Shown piece by piece: positions 28,603 through 34,961 of a stretch of DNA of 36,606 bases. The position numbers and the translations under genes are program-made. Within the stretch, counting starts at the first letter, position 1, and every line of letters starts with the position of its first letter. A model generated the notes under the pieces. That model was not told where the DNA came from and ran no database searches. It saw only the letters and a program-made list of their open reading frames with translations. Source of the stretch: a virus; IMG/VR virus record IMGVR_UViG_3300044701_001961, positions 1 to 36,606 of that record, one strand, 5' to 3'.

Positions 28603-29384
28603 GAGAGACCATCTGGGTAGACGGAGACCACCTCAAGCAATCCTTGCTCGTTGACCCTAAGAGGCAATCGAGCGTCGTACTTTCGCCCCGTCACCTTGTC
28701 AACCATGTCAGTGTTCAGCAGAGACGGGTATTGCCCGGACTTTGCTGGGTCATAGTCAATGAAGGAATTCGGGCGCATGGACTGCTCCATAAACGTGCCA
28801 ATTTCTTCTGGTGTGAAATTGTCAACATCCTTCCTCTTCATCAAGTGATTGAAGGCGCTTCCCATCACAACATCGTTTGACAAGGGCTGTTCTCCCGACG
28901 CTTTGGCGTATCGCTTGAGCTGTCCGCTTGTGACGTCTCCAAGCCGATATGTGCCACTACTGACGCCCCGTGTCAGATCGCTCACCAGTCGTTTCTTCGC
29001 CAGTGGATCGATTGCCATTGGAACGGCGAGCCCTGTGCCTAGAAGATAGTCTTCCGTCATCTCTGCCGCCTTGGGGGCAAGCGCTTTAGCAGTGACATTT
29101 GCTGCCCTGCCAGCCGCAGGCGCAAGTGGCGCTACCGCCAGCAGGGCGTTAGCCACTTCTTCGCGGGGCTTCAGGGTCATGCCCTTGCCAGTAGTCAGGC
29201 TCTCCCCGTAGCTCATCCTGTCAAGCGTCTTGGCTACGTCGGGCACACCCAACAGTCCAAGCAGCATTCGCACCGGCGGGTTGTCGTAGCCTCCGGGAGC
29301 AGAAGCAAAGTCGTTCACACCTTGCAAGCCGTCGGCCAGCAGCCCAAGCACCCTGTTGCGCGGGGTCGGTTGGATGTAGTCCAT
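28578..29384 (-). CDS. Virion-linked protein with possible BECR-type (toxin-like) nuclease domain
   Basis: 268 aa, MDYIQPTPRNRVLGLLADGL. The N-terminal 100 residues ('LLGLLGVPDVAKTLDRMSYGESLTTGKGMTLKPREEVANALLAVAPLAPAAGR') are a leader shared by phage proteins encoded after the lysis or ejection genes. The C-terminal 130 residues ('SGTYRLGDVTSGQLKRYA', 'NDVVMGSAFNHLMKRK', 'FTPEEIGTFMEQSMRPNSFIDYD', 'LLEVVSVYPD') show the order of motifs known from PBECR/BECR-fold nuclease toxins of phages. This match is by eye only. It is the last gene of the leftward late unit and slightly lower in GC than its neighbours. Confidence 0.72.
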   Translation of the reverse strand: MDYIQPTPRNRVLGLLADGLQGVNDFASAPGGYDNPPVRMLLGLLGVPDVAKTLDRMSYGESLTTGKGMTLKPREEVANALLAVAPLAPAAGRAANVTAKALAPKAAEMTEDYLLGTGLAVPMAIDPLAKKRLVSDLTRGVSSGTYRLGDVTSGQLKRYAKASGEQPLSNDVVMGSAFNHLMKRKDVDNFTPEEIGTFMEQSMRPNSFIDYDPAKSGQYPSLLNTDMVDKVTGRKYDARLPLRVNEQGLLEVVSVYPDGLSKRKGPAK

Positions 29385-29407
29385 TACGCAATCCTCATCA
29401 ATCGCGC

Positions 29408-29605
29408 TCAGTTGAGCAGTTCGGGCATCTGGTTGAGTTCTTGCGCGTGGTGTGCCGCCAAGAACAGCATCGTGGCGAGCTGGCTGGCCTCATCGACCGA
29501 CAGGTCTATGTCCAGGCTCCCGATCACTAAATGCACATCGGCGCGGGTGTCGGTCACCAGCAGCCGCACCTCAATCTCGTCTACTTCCTTGCCCAGTCCA
29601 GCCAT
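29408..29605 (-). CDS. Small conserved protein (65 aa)
   Basis: 65 aa from MAGLGKEVDEIEVRLLVTDT at 29605; the longer frame to 29734 is the shadow of another gene. 'VRLLVTDTRADVHLVIGSLDIDLSVDEASQLATMLFLAAHHA' forms a beta-beta-alpha pattern. It overlaps the small membrane protein below by 25 nt. Function unknown. Confidence 0.72.
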   Translation of the reverse strand: MAGLGKEVDEIEVRLLVTDTRADVHLVIGSLDIDLSVDEASQLATMLFLAAHHAQELNQMPELLN

Positions 29606-29739
29606 AGCAACCCAAGGTTGGCCCACGAGTACCCCGAGTAAACGAGGGCCAGCGCGTAGTCGCCTTTCAGCAGGTACATCACCATCGCCCCGGCGTAGCA
29701 GAGCGTCGGCACCAAGATCAGCGCGAACGTCCAAGTCAC
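29581..29739 (-). CDS. Two-helix membrane microprotein (52 aa)
   Basis: GTG start at 29739 overlaps the phosphoesterase stop as GTGA. Translation begins (M)TWTFALILVPTLCYAGAM. There are two hydrophobic segments, about residues 4-24 and 29-48, with a polar KGDYA turn between, ending 'LDWARK'. Good codon use and coupling on both sides support it. Small membrane proteins like this are frequent near phage lysis genes; its role is not known. Confidence 0.75.
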   Translation of the reverse strand: MTWTFALILVPTLCYAGAMVMYLLKGDYALALVYSGYSWANLGLLWLDWARK

Positions 29740-30710
29740 AGGTCGCTCACATCAATCACGTTGCCGCGAAACTCGATCTTGCCCTCGGCAAACCGATGCA
29801 CCAGCTCGGGCCACAGCAGACGCCCGTTGTGGAAGGTCAGCACGGCAAAGCCTGAGCGCCAGTTGACTGGGTTGTCTTCCAAGTAGTCGGTGAACTGTGG
29901 GCCGTCAGCATCGGCCAGCGTGCCGGTGTCCACGCCGTAGCGGGTGTACGGGCCGTAGTCGCTGTACGGTGTGACCTTGAGGCTGTGCAGGTGCCCGGTG
30001 ACGATGCTCTTGCCCGAGGTGACGGTATTGTTGTGCGTGGCGTGGATGCCGCCCTTGTAGCGGTGCTTGACCACGACCTCTTCGGTCGGCCAGCAGCTCC
30101 AGCAGCTCGTCCAGTTCGGGAAGTGGTCGTTGAGCTTGAAGCCCTTGGTGTGCATGAACTCGGGCACCGTGTTGGCGAGCCGGTTCTCAAACCGCGCATC
30201 GTGGTTGCCCAGCGTCCAGATCAGCTTGGCTTTGCCTGCAGCCTCTTCAATCTCGCCGAGACTTGCCTCGCACGCCTTCAGCTCTTGGATCACGGATGGC
30301 TTGCTGTCCCAGCCGATACGCGGGTGACGCGAGATGCTGGCCCCGTCAAAGGCGTCGCCGTTGTTGATGATCGCCTTGGGCTGCAGTTCCTTGATCGCCC
30401 ACATCAGCCCCTTGAAGGCGGTGGTGCGGATACCCGGCCAGAAGTGCGCGTCGGAGAACACCAGCACCACGCCGTTCTCAATGCCGAGGTGGTGGCGGTA
30501 CTTGTGGTGGTGCGCGGTGTGCAGGTGCTCGTAGTGCTTGGCGCGAACGTCGGCCGCTTCGAGCTTGATGCCGCGCCGGTTCTCGATAGACCTGCGCCGT
30601 CCGTACACCGCCTCGGTGGCGATGCCGAGTGCCTGCGCCACCTTGCGGGCAGACTTGTGGGTGTTCCACAGTTCAACAAATTCAGCCTCACTGACTACCG
30701 GCGCTGGCAT
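29736..30710 (-). CDS. Calcineurin-like metallophosphoesterase with N-terminal HTH
   Basis: 324 aa from MPAPVVSEAEFVELWNTHKS at 30710, with GGGGAG upstream. Residues 1-50 resemble a helix-turn-helix ('SARKVAQALGIATEAVYGRRRSIENRRG'). The phosphoesterase core shows Asp87/His89 (SDAHFW), Asp119 (NNGDAFDG), Asn169-His170-Asp171 (GNHDARF) and His240/His242 (GHLH), all binuclear-metal ligands. Possible substrates are nucleic acid ends or cyclic nucleotides. It follows the HExxH gene by overlap (23 nt) and belongs to the late operon. A role in DNA end processing or anti-defence is only a suggestion. Confidence 0.93.
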   Translation of the reverse strand: MPAPVVSEAEFVELWNTHKSARKVAQALGIATEAVYGRRRSIENRRGIKLEAADVRAKHYEHLHTAHHHKYRHHLGIENGVVLVFSDAHFWPGIRTTAFKGLMWAIKELQPKAIINNGDAFDGASISRHPRIGWDSKPSVIQELKACEASLGEIEEAAGKAKLIWTLGNHDARFENRLANTVPEFMHTKGFKLNDHFPNWTSCWSCWPTEEVVVKHRYKGGIHATHNNTVTSGKSIVTGHLHSLKVTPYSDYGPYTRYGVDTGTLADADGPQFTDYLEDNPVNWRSGFAVLTFHNGRLLWPELVHRFAEGKIEFRGNVIDVSDL

Positions 30711-31077
30711 AAGTCTCCCCAAGCACATGCTCAAGCACCGTGATGACACGATGCTCGGCCGCCTCCAGCGCCTCGGAGGGCGCACCACGATCCTGCGCGA
30801 CCGCAATCAGGTCGAACAGGAACACATGCAAAACTTCATGCAGTGCCGTCAGCGACAAAGACTGCGGCGTCACCGGCGTGGCTCCAAAGTGGCCGACCCG
30901 GTACACCGCCAGTCGCGCTGGGCCGTCGCAGGTCACCGAGGCCATCGCGTCCTTCTCGGGGCGCTGGCCTTTCTCGATGCGCCAGTCGCGCAGGTTCAAC
31001 ACCTGCTGCCAGTGCTTGACGTACTCGTCAAACTCGGCCTCTTGCTCGGCAGAGGGTTTGTTCAGCGCTTTAGGCAT
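30688..31077 (-). CDS. Zincin-type (HExxH) metallopeptidase-like protein
   Basis: 129 aa, MPKALNKPSAEQEAEFDEYV. The zinc motif is His80-Glu81-x-x-His84 (TALHEVLHVFLF), with Glu108 (AAEHRVI) as likely third ligand. The N-terminal 'HWQQVLNLRDWRIEKGQRPEKDAMASVTCDGPARLAVYRVGHFG' is a beta domain typical of this phage family. No signal peptide is seen, so it acts in the cytoplasm or the virion. No strong ribosome binding site precedes the ATG. The HNH gene starts divergently only 30 nt away. Confidence 0.88.
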   Translation of the reverse strand: MPKALNKPSAEQEAEFDEYVKHWQQVLNLRDWRIEKGQRPEKDAMASVTCDGPARLAVYRVGHFGATPVTPQSLSLTALHEVLHVFLFDLIAVAQDRGAPSEALEAAEHRVITVLEHVLGETYASAGSQ

Positions 31078-31092
31078 TGAATTAGTCAGCTG

Positions 31093-31101
31093 TGGTATAA
31101 T
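31093..31101 (+). promoter_or_regulatory. Extended -10 promoter of the HNH gene
   Basis: TGG-TATAAT (31093-31101) is an extended -10 box with a perfect hexamer. No good -35 is seen. Its last base is 7 nt before the ATG, so transcription should start on the start codon. Confidence 0.82.
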
Positions 31102-31107
31102 AAAAGC

Positions 31108-31719
31108 ATGAAATCAACTAGCCGAAGCGGCATCAATAAGACGCACGGAGCAACCGTTGGCGGGAAAAGAACGCCTGAGTACATAACATGGCTTTCAATG
31201 CGACAACGATGCACAGACCCGAATCACAGAAATTGGAAAGGATACGGTGGTAAGGGCATCAAGGTGTGCGAAAGGTGGATGCAGAGCTTTGAAAATTTTC
31301 TGACTGATCTTGGGCCAAAGCCGTCACCAAAACATTCGCTAGACCGCATCAATCCTGCCGGCAACTACGAGCCTGAGAACTGCAGGTGGATTACCATCAA
31401 AGAGCAGCAAAACAACAAGAACAATAATCAACACATCAATGTTGATGGCAACAATTTAACGATTGCAGAAGTTGCCTTGCTGATCGGTGTGCCATACCGA
31501 ACACTTGCTAACCGGTTCCATAAGTATCAGGACGGCCTGATTACTTACGAACAACTTTTGCTGAAAGGCAATCAGCGATGTGTTTACTTGCCAACTGGCG
31601 AATCTTTGACTCAGGCCGCCAAGCGAATAGGCATAACAATTACAGCGGTGAAATACCGCATGCACCGATACGCAATTGGCAAAATGTCAATTAACGAGGC
31701 GCTAGGCATACGTTCTTAA
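31108..31719 (+). CDS. HNH-like endonuclease with two C-terminal HTH modules, inserted in the late operon
   Basis: 203 aa, MKSTSRSGINKTHGATVGGK. The nuclease-like part is residues about 25-105: 'ITWLSMRQRCTDPNHRNWKGYGGKGIKVCERWMQSFENFLTDLG' then 'KHSLDRINPAGNYEPENCRWITIKEQ', a well-known family of small selfish HNH-type proteins. Residues about 115-150 ('NLTIAEVALLIGVPYRTLANRF') and about 165-200 ('SLTQAAKRIGITITAVKYRM') are two helix-turn-helix repeats like those of homing endonucleases. It is on the opposite strand to all its neighbours, clearly more AT-rich, has its own extended -10 promoter, and overlaps the end of Rz by 29 nt. A recent selfish insertion is likely. Confidence 0.9.
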   Translation: MKSTSRSGINKTHGATVGGKRTPEYITWLSMRQRCTDPNHRNWKGYGGKGIKVCERWMQSFENFLTDLGPKPSPKHSLDRINPAGNYEPENCRWITIKEQQNNKNNNQHINVDGNNLTIAEVALLIGVPYRTLANRFHKYQDGLITYEQLLLKGNQRCVYLPTGESLTQAAKRIGITITAVKYRMHRYAIGKMSINEALGIRS

Positions 31720-32185
31720 CGTACTCCTGCAACCCTACGAGCCTCGCTTCCAAGAGGTCAGCATCTCTGCCCAGGTTGACAAGAGCCTCTGCACAAGCTC
31801 CGAGTAGGTCACGCTCAAGTCGGGCGGCTCCAGCAGCTCGGCTGGCGGCGGCGGGATCGCTGGGGGCTGGGCAAGCAGGGGCGGTGGCAAGGGTGTCGCG
31901 CAGGCCGTCAAGAGCAGACTGAGCACCAACAGCGGCAGTCGCCGCCTTACGCTTCTCATCGACATAGCGCTTCTCCGCTGCGGACTTGGCCGCGACCAGG
32001 GCTTGTTCTTTCTTGCGAAACAGTTGTTCTTGTTCCAGCAACTTCGCCGTCTGCACGGCCTTGTCCTTGTCCCACTCGGCCCGCAGCATGGCCTTGCCCA
32101 AGCGGTAGGCCGTGAAGTGTGTAGCGCCTAGCGCCACAAGCAGCACGAGGCCAACAATGACGCGGGGGTTCAGGAACCAGTACAT
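31691..32185 (-). CDS. Rz: Rz-like inner membrane spanin
   Basis: 164 aa, MYWFLNPRVIVGLVLLVALG. An N-terminal membrane anchor at about 9-22 is followed by a long charged coiled coil ('LGKAMLRAEWDKDKAVQTAKLLEQEQLFRKKEQALVAAKSAAEKRYVDEKRK') and an Ala-rich tail. This is the arrangement of i-spanins, which span the periplasm and act with Rz1 in the last step of lysis. The endolysin stop overlaps its start by 16 nt, and Rz1 is embedded in another frame. Confidence 0.93.
   Translation of the reverse strand: MYWFLNPRVIVGLVLLVALGATHFTAYRLGKAMLRAEWDKDKAVQTAKLLEQEQLFRKKEQALVAAKSAAEKRYVDEKRKAATAAVGAQSALDGLRDTLATAPACPAPSDPAAASRAAGAARLERDLLGACAEALVNLGRDADLLEARLVGLQEYVKNVCLAPR
31735..31965 (-). CDS. Rz1: Rz1-like outer membrane lipoprotein spanin, embedded in Rz
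   Basis: 76 aa, MSMRSVRRRLPLLVLSLLLT, entirely inside the Rz gene in another frame. A basic start and hydrophobic stretch end in the lipobox LLTAC. The mature protein is Pro rich ('ATPLPPPLLAQPPAIPPPPAELLEPP'), the classical feature of Rz1. The embedded arrangement equals that of lambda Rz/Rz1. MRSVR two codons later is an alternative start. Confidence 0.93.
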   Translation of the reverse strand: MSMRSVRRRLPLLVLSLLLTACATPLPPPLLAQPPAIPPPPAELLEPPDLSVTYSELVQRLLSTWAEMLTSWKRGS

Positions 32186-32637
32186 GTTCGGTGCTCCGCT
32201 TGACGGCGGCGGGTCAGTCCGGCAAGCTCTTTGCCGCCTTGCCGGTTCCAGCGCAACAGCTCATCGCAAAAGGGTTGCCCCGCCTTGGCTTTCTTAACCA
32301 ATGTGGAAGAGCACGCTGCACCAGTGCCCACGTTGTAGGCCCATGAACTGATGGCGTCCCACTCGCCCTGAGTCATCGCCACATTGGGGCCAATGCAGTC
32401 GCGCAGGCGCTCTTGGAATGCTTCCGTCGTGGCCAAGAGTCGCACCAGCGCTTTGTCGGGGGTGATCTTGTCGCCAGGCTTGACGCCCTCGGTGTTGCCC
32501 CAGCCAATCGTGCTGATGCCTTGCTGCTTCTCGTGCTCGGTGGCGTAGTAGGCTTCACCACGGAAGGACTCCCATCCGGCGATGCCGACAAGGGCAGATG
32601 CACTCAGCGTAAGAGCCGCCACCTGCACGCGGTTCAT
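32170..32637 (-). CDS. SAR endolysin, glycoside hydrolase family 24 lysozyme
   Basis: 155 aa from MNRVQVAALTLSASALVGIAG at 32637; the frame runs further upstream but into the holin gene. Residues 5-21 form a weakly hydrophobic Ala/Ser/Gly-rich segment, as in signal-arrest-release endolysins. The catalytic Glu23 follows directly (WESFRGEAY) and Thr43 lies in ISTIGWGNTEG. The C-terminal 'LAGLTRRRQAEHRTC' is the conserved end of GH24 lysozymes. It hydrolyses peptidoglycan glycan strands after the membrane is depolarised by the holin. Confidence 0.95.
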   Translation of the reverse strand: MNRVQVAALTLSASALVGIAGWESFRGEAYYATEHEKQQGISTIGWGNTEGVKPGDKITPDKALVRLLATTEAFQERLRDCIGPNVAMTQGEWDAISSWAYNVGTGAACSSTLVKKAKAGQPFCDELLRWNRQGGKELAGLTRRRQAEHRTCTGS

Positions 32638-32686
32638 AGCCACATCACCCGCCACCAGAGTTGTGGCCAAAGCAACCAGAACAGCA

Positions 32687-32911
32687 TTACTCGTCGACCT
32701 GCTCGTCGCGCTTTTTCTTGGCAATCTTCAGGTGCTGGTGCTTAAACCAGATGTTTGCCAGCAAGCCGATCACGGCAATCAGCAAGCCGCCAAAGGCTCC
32801 GATCTCGCTGGCCGTCATGCCGAAGTACACGGCGGCGGTCGAGCCTCCGTACTGCGCCGCAGTCGCGGCCTTGGTGGCAACCGTTTGGGTGGCGTCGTGG
32901 GCAATGGACAT
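32687..32911 (-). CDS. Holin
   Basis: 74 aa, MSIAHDATQTVATKAATAAQ. A small protein with a polar N-terminal half, one clear transmembrane helix (residues about 36-55, 'IGAFGGLLIAVIGLLANIWF') and a strongly basic tail 'KHQHLKIAKKKRDEQVDE'. 'YFGMTASEIGAFGGLLIAVIG' is common in single-helix phage holins of the HP1-like family. It lies directly upstream of the endolysin, with a 49-nt gap, and 1-nt overlap with the gene before it. Confidence 0.9.
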   Translation of the reverse strand: MSIAHDATQTVATKAATAAQYGGSTAAVYFGMTASEIGAFGGLLIAVIGLLANIWFKHQHLKIAKKKRDEQVDE

Positions 32912-33162
32912 CAGAACCTCATCTCAGGGGGCGATTGAGCGCGGCGGCGCTCGGACAGGTAAGCGTTGAAGCAGTGGCGCTCTTCGGCAAACAGCACCCA
33001 GAACACCCAGTCGGTCAGCGGACGCCACACCCGGCCCCAGAACTTGCCGTCACGCTCCAGCCGGTAGGCGTAGGACGACAGCGACTCGTCAGCCCAGCCG
33101 CCGATCAACGCGCACAGTAATTGATCAAACGCAATCAGGACTTGGAGCGCGTAGCGTTTCAT
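32911..33162 (-). CDS. Conserved protein preceding the holin (83 aa)
   Basis: 83 aa, MKRYALQVLIAFDQLLCALI. The pattern 'ALQVLIAFDQLLCALIGGWADESLSSYAYRLERDGKFWGRVWRPLTDWVFWVLFAEERHCFNAYLSERRR' is a conserved phage/prophage family found next to lysis genes. Two weak hydrophobic stretches suggest membrane association. It follows the terminator at 33169-33191 by only 6 nt, so its expression needs read-through. Confidence 0.85.
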   Translation of the reverse strand: MKRYALQVLIAFDQLLCALIGGWADESLSSYAYRLERDGKFWGRVWRPLTDWVFWVLFAEERHCFNAYLSERRRAQSPPEMRF

Positions 33163-33168
33163 GGGCGT

Positions 33169-33191
33169 AAAAAAACCCGCCTGAGCGGGTT
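33169..33191 (-). terminator. Terminator between ejection and lysis genes
   Basis: Minus-strand AACCCGC-tcag-GCGGGTT followed by seven U. It lies directly upstream of the ATG at 33162, like the terminator behind the capsid gene. Confidence 0.85.
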
Positions 33192-33194
33192 GGG

Positions 33195-33203
33195 TGCTAT
33201 AAG
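33195..33203 (+). promoter_or_regulatory. Extended -10 promoter of the 47-aa membrane protein gene
   Basis: TGC-TATAAG (33195-33203) is an extended -10 whose last base lies 7 nt before the ATG at 33210. No -35 is obvious. It predicts a leaderless mRNA. Confidence 0.72.
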
Positions 33204-33209
33204 TGCGGG

Positions 33210-33353
33210 ATGGATTCTTGGATTTTGGCCGTCGTGCTGAAGCCTTTGCTGTTCCTTGCGGTTTGCTTTATGGCTCTAGATCCCGCCCGCAAGGCAGTCG
33301 AGCGCATGAAAGACAGTCGACTGAAGCGACTGTTACTCAAGCGTATTCAGTAA
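33210..33353 (+). CDS. 47-residue membrane protein, independent plus-strand gene (moron-like)
   Basis: 47 aa, MDSWILAVVLKPLLFLAVCF. There is one hydrophobic helix at about 4-22, then 'MALDPARKAVERMKDSRLKRLLLKRIQ', a basic amphipathic tail. It has its own extended -10 promoter, lies on the strand opposite to the late operon and overlaps the 3' end of the ejection protein gene by 21 nt. Such autonomous units are typical of lysogen-expressed moron genes. Function is unknown; effects on membrane or superinfection are speculative. Confidence 0.75.
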   Translation: MDSWILAVVLKPLLFLAVCFMALDPARKAVERMKDSRLKRLLLKRIQ

Positions 33354-34961
33354 CCCCATGCCGCCCGCTTGACCACCCATCGTCAGGAAGCGAGACACAT
33401 TCGGCCCAACCAGATTTGGGGCTACACCCCGAGAAGCACCCGATGCCAAGCCGATCACCGGGCTGCTTGCGTATGCTCTGGTCGCCAAGTTGATGGGCAG
33501 CGAAAGCATCAACTCCATCGGGTTCGTGACCATCGACCGGGTAGCGGTTCCAGAGTCCCCAACAATCGGACGGAATGCCTGCGACACCCGAGCGGCGTTG
33601 TAGAGGTCAGATTGGTTGCCGTTGAACAGGAAGCCCTGCCGGTCGCGTGCCTGCAGCGTGCTGGCAAGGTTTGCCCCGCTGATGTTGCCAGTTGAAGGGT
33701 TCACGACGCCTTGCCGCCCCGTCAGAAGCATCAAGTTGCGGTACTCACCTCGAGCATTCTGGAATGCCTTGAGCGTTTCCCCGGTGAGAGAACCTTCTAG
33801 ATAGTCATCTACTAAGTCTTTCACCTGGAACAATGCCCGGCCTAGTTCACGGTCGCCATTGCCAGAAGTCATCTGGTTGTGCGCCGCCTTGTTCAACTTG
33901 CTCGTCAGGGTGGCAAGTTGCGCCTGGGTGGCGTTGCCAGACTCAGCAAAGGACAAGAACCGCTTGACCAGCGGGTTATCCGACAGAGAGACCGGAAGCA
34001 GACCTTCAAACTCCGACTCAACACCGCTCAGGCGCGTCAGAAAGTCATCAGGGTCGATACCAACGGGCTTGTTGCCACGGACAAGGCTGTAGACGCCACC
34101 AATGCGGTCATGGGCACGCTGAAGAACCGTGGAATCTACGGTGTCAGCAGTCTCACCGATGGCCTTGGCAGCAGCGCGGTTCACAAGCCGCTGGTTGTTT
34201 TCCTTGATGGCATTGAAGGTTCCCGAGGTCATTGGCTGGCTCTCCAGCTTTGCCTCCAGTTGCTGCAGCGCACGGGAGCCGGATGCCTGACCCGGAGTGA
34301 ACCGATAGCCATTGGCACGCGCCCAATTCATAATGCTGCGCTGGCTGTCGCTCAGTGCACCCACATCGGTCGGGTCAACAGAGCCAAACCCAGCGCCGCC
34401 ACCGCGCACCATCGCTTGCGGGTTCGCTTGCACGGACGCAGAACTGCCCGCCATTCCCGGCCCTGCGTTGACAGTCGCAGCGTTGCGCGTACCACCCAGA
34501 ACCGTAGACAGACCGCTGGCGATCTTCTGACCCGCAACACCACCAGCACCGCCAAACACGGAATTGGTGACGGTTTCTCGCGTATCTACAGAGGGCTGAA
34601 GCGCCCCCATAGCAGCACCCGTGATACCAGCCCCAAGGGTTGTATTGGCACCCGGGATCATTGCCGCAGGCATAGCCATAGCGGCCTGACCCAAGATGTT
34701 GCCAACCGTACCAGAAGTGGTACGCATCAGCGGCGTGTCTAGCCTGCGGGCTTCCTGAACATCCTCGCGGGTGACAAGCGGCTCAATCTTGCCGTTGCGA
34801 ATGGTCGGAATGACTTGACCCACACCACGAGCGATGTCTGTCATGCCCTTGCCAACACCGGCCAAGAATCGGTCGGTGACGCTCATCCCCTCTGTGGGGT
34901 CAATGGCTTGATTGGGTCGAGCGTTCCACGGCCCAGTTTGGTATTCCTCCCAAGGCTTCAT
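33333..34961 (-). CDS. Large internal virion / DNA ejection protein
   Basis: 542 aa from MKPWEEYQTGPWNARPNQAI at 34961, whose ATG overlaps the previous stop (TAATG). The N-terminal 'VTDRFLAGVGKGMTDIARGVGQV' is a leader typical of podovirus ejection proteins. It is followed by a Gly/Ala-rich hydrophobic segment, residues about 85-120 ('GQAAMAMPAAMIPGANTTLGAGITGAAMGAL'), that could insert in a membrane. The C-terminal 350 residues are helical and repeat the pattern 'LTSKLNKAAHN...LGRALFQVKDLVDDYLEG'. No lytic transglycosylase motif is seen. It probably forms part of the trans-envelope DNA channel. Confidence 0.85.
   Translation of the reverse strand: MKPWEEYQTGPWNARPNQAIDPTEGMSVTDRFLAGVGKGMTDIARGVGQVIPTIRNGKIEPLVTREDVQEARRLDTPLMRTTSGTVGNILGQAAMAMPAAMIPGANTTLGAGITGAAMGALQPSVDTRETVTNSVFGGAGGVAGQKIASGLSTVLGGTRNAATVNAGPGMAGSSASVQANPQAMVRGGGAGFGSVDPTDVGALSDSQRSIMNWARANGYRFTPGQASGSRALQQLEAKLESQPMTSGTFNAIKENNQRLVNRAAAKAIGETADTVDSTVLQRAHDRIGGVYSLVRGNKPVGIDPDDFLTRLSGVESEFEGLLPVSLSDNPLVKRFLSFAESGNATQAQLATLTSKLNKAAHNQMTSGNGDRELGRALFQVKDLVDDYLEGSLTGETLKAFQNARGEYRNLMLLTGRQGVVNPSTGNISGANLASTLQARDRQGFLFNGNQSDLYNAARVSQAFRPIVGDSGTATRSMVTNPMELMLSLPINLATRAYASSPVIGLASGASRGVAPNLVGPNVSRFLTMGGQAGGMGLLNTLE

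Noticed and set aside
32638-32724. Longer endolysin start overlapping the holin
   Set aside because: The extension adds residues overlapping the holin end, lacks a better ribosome binding site, and would place polar sequence before the signal-arrest segment.
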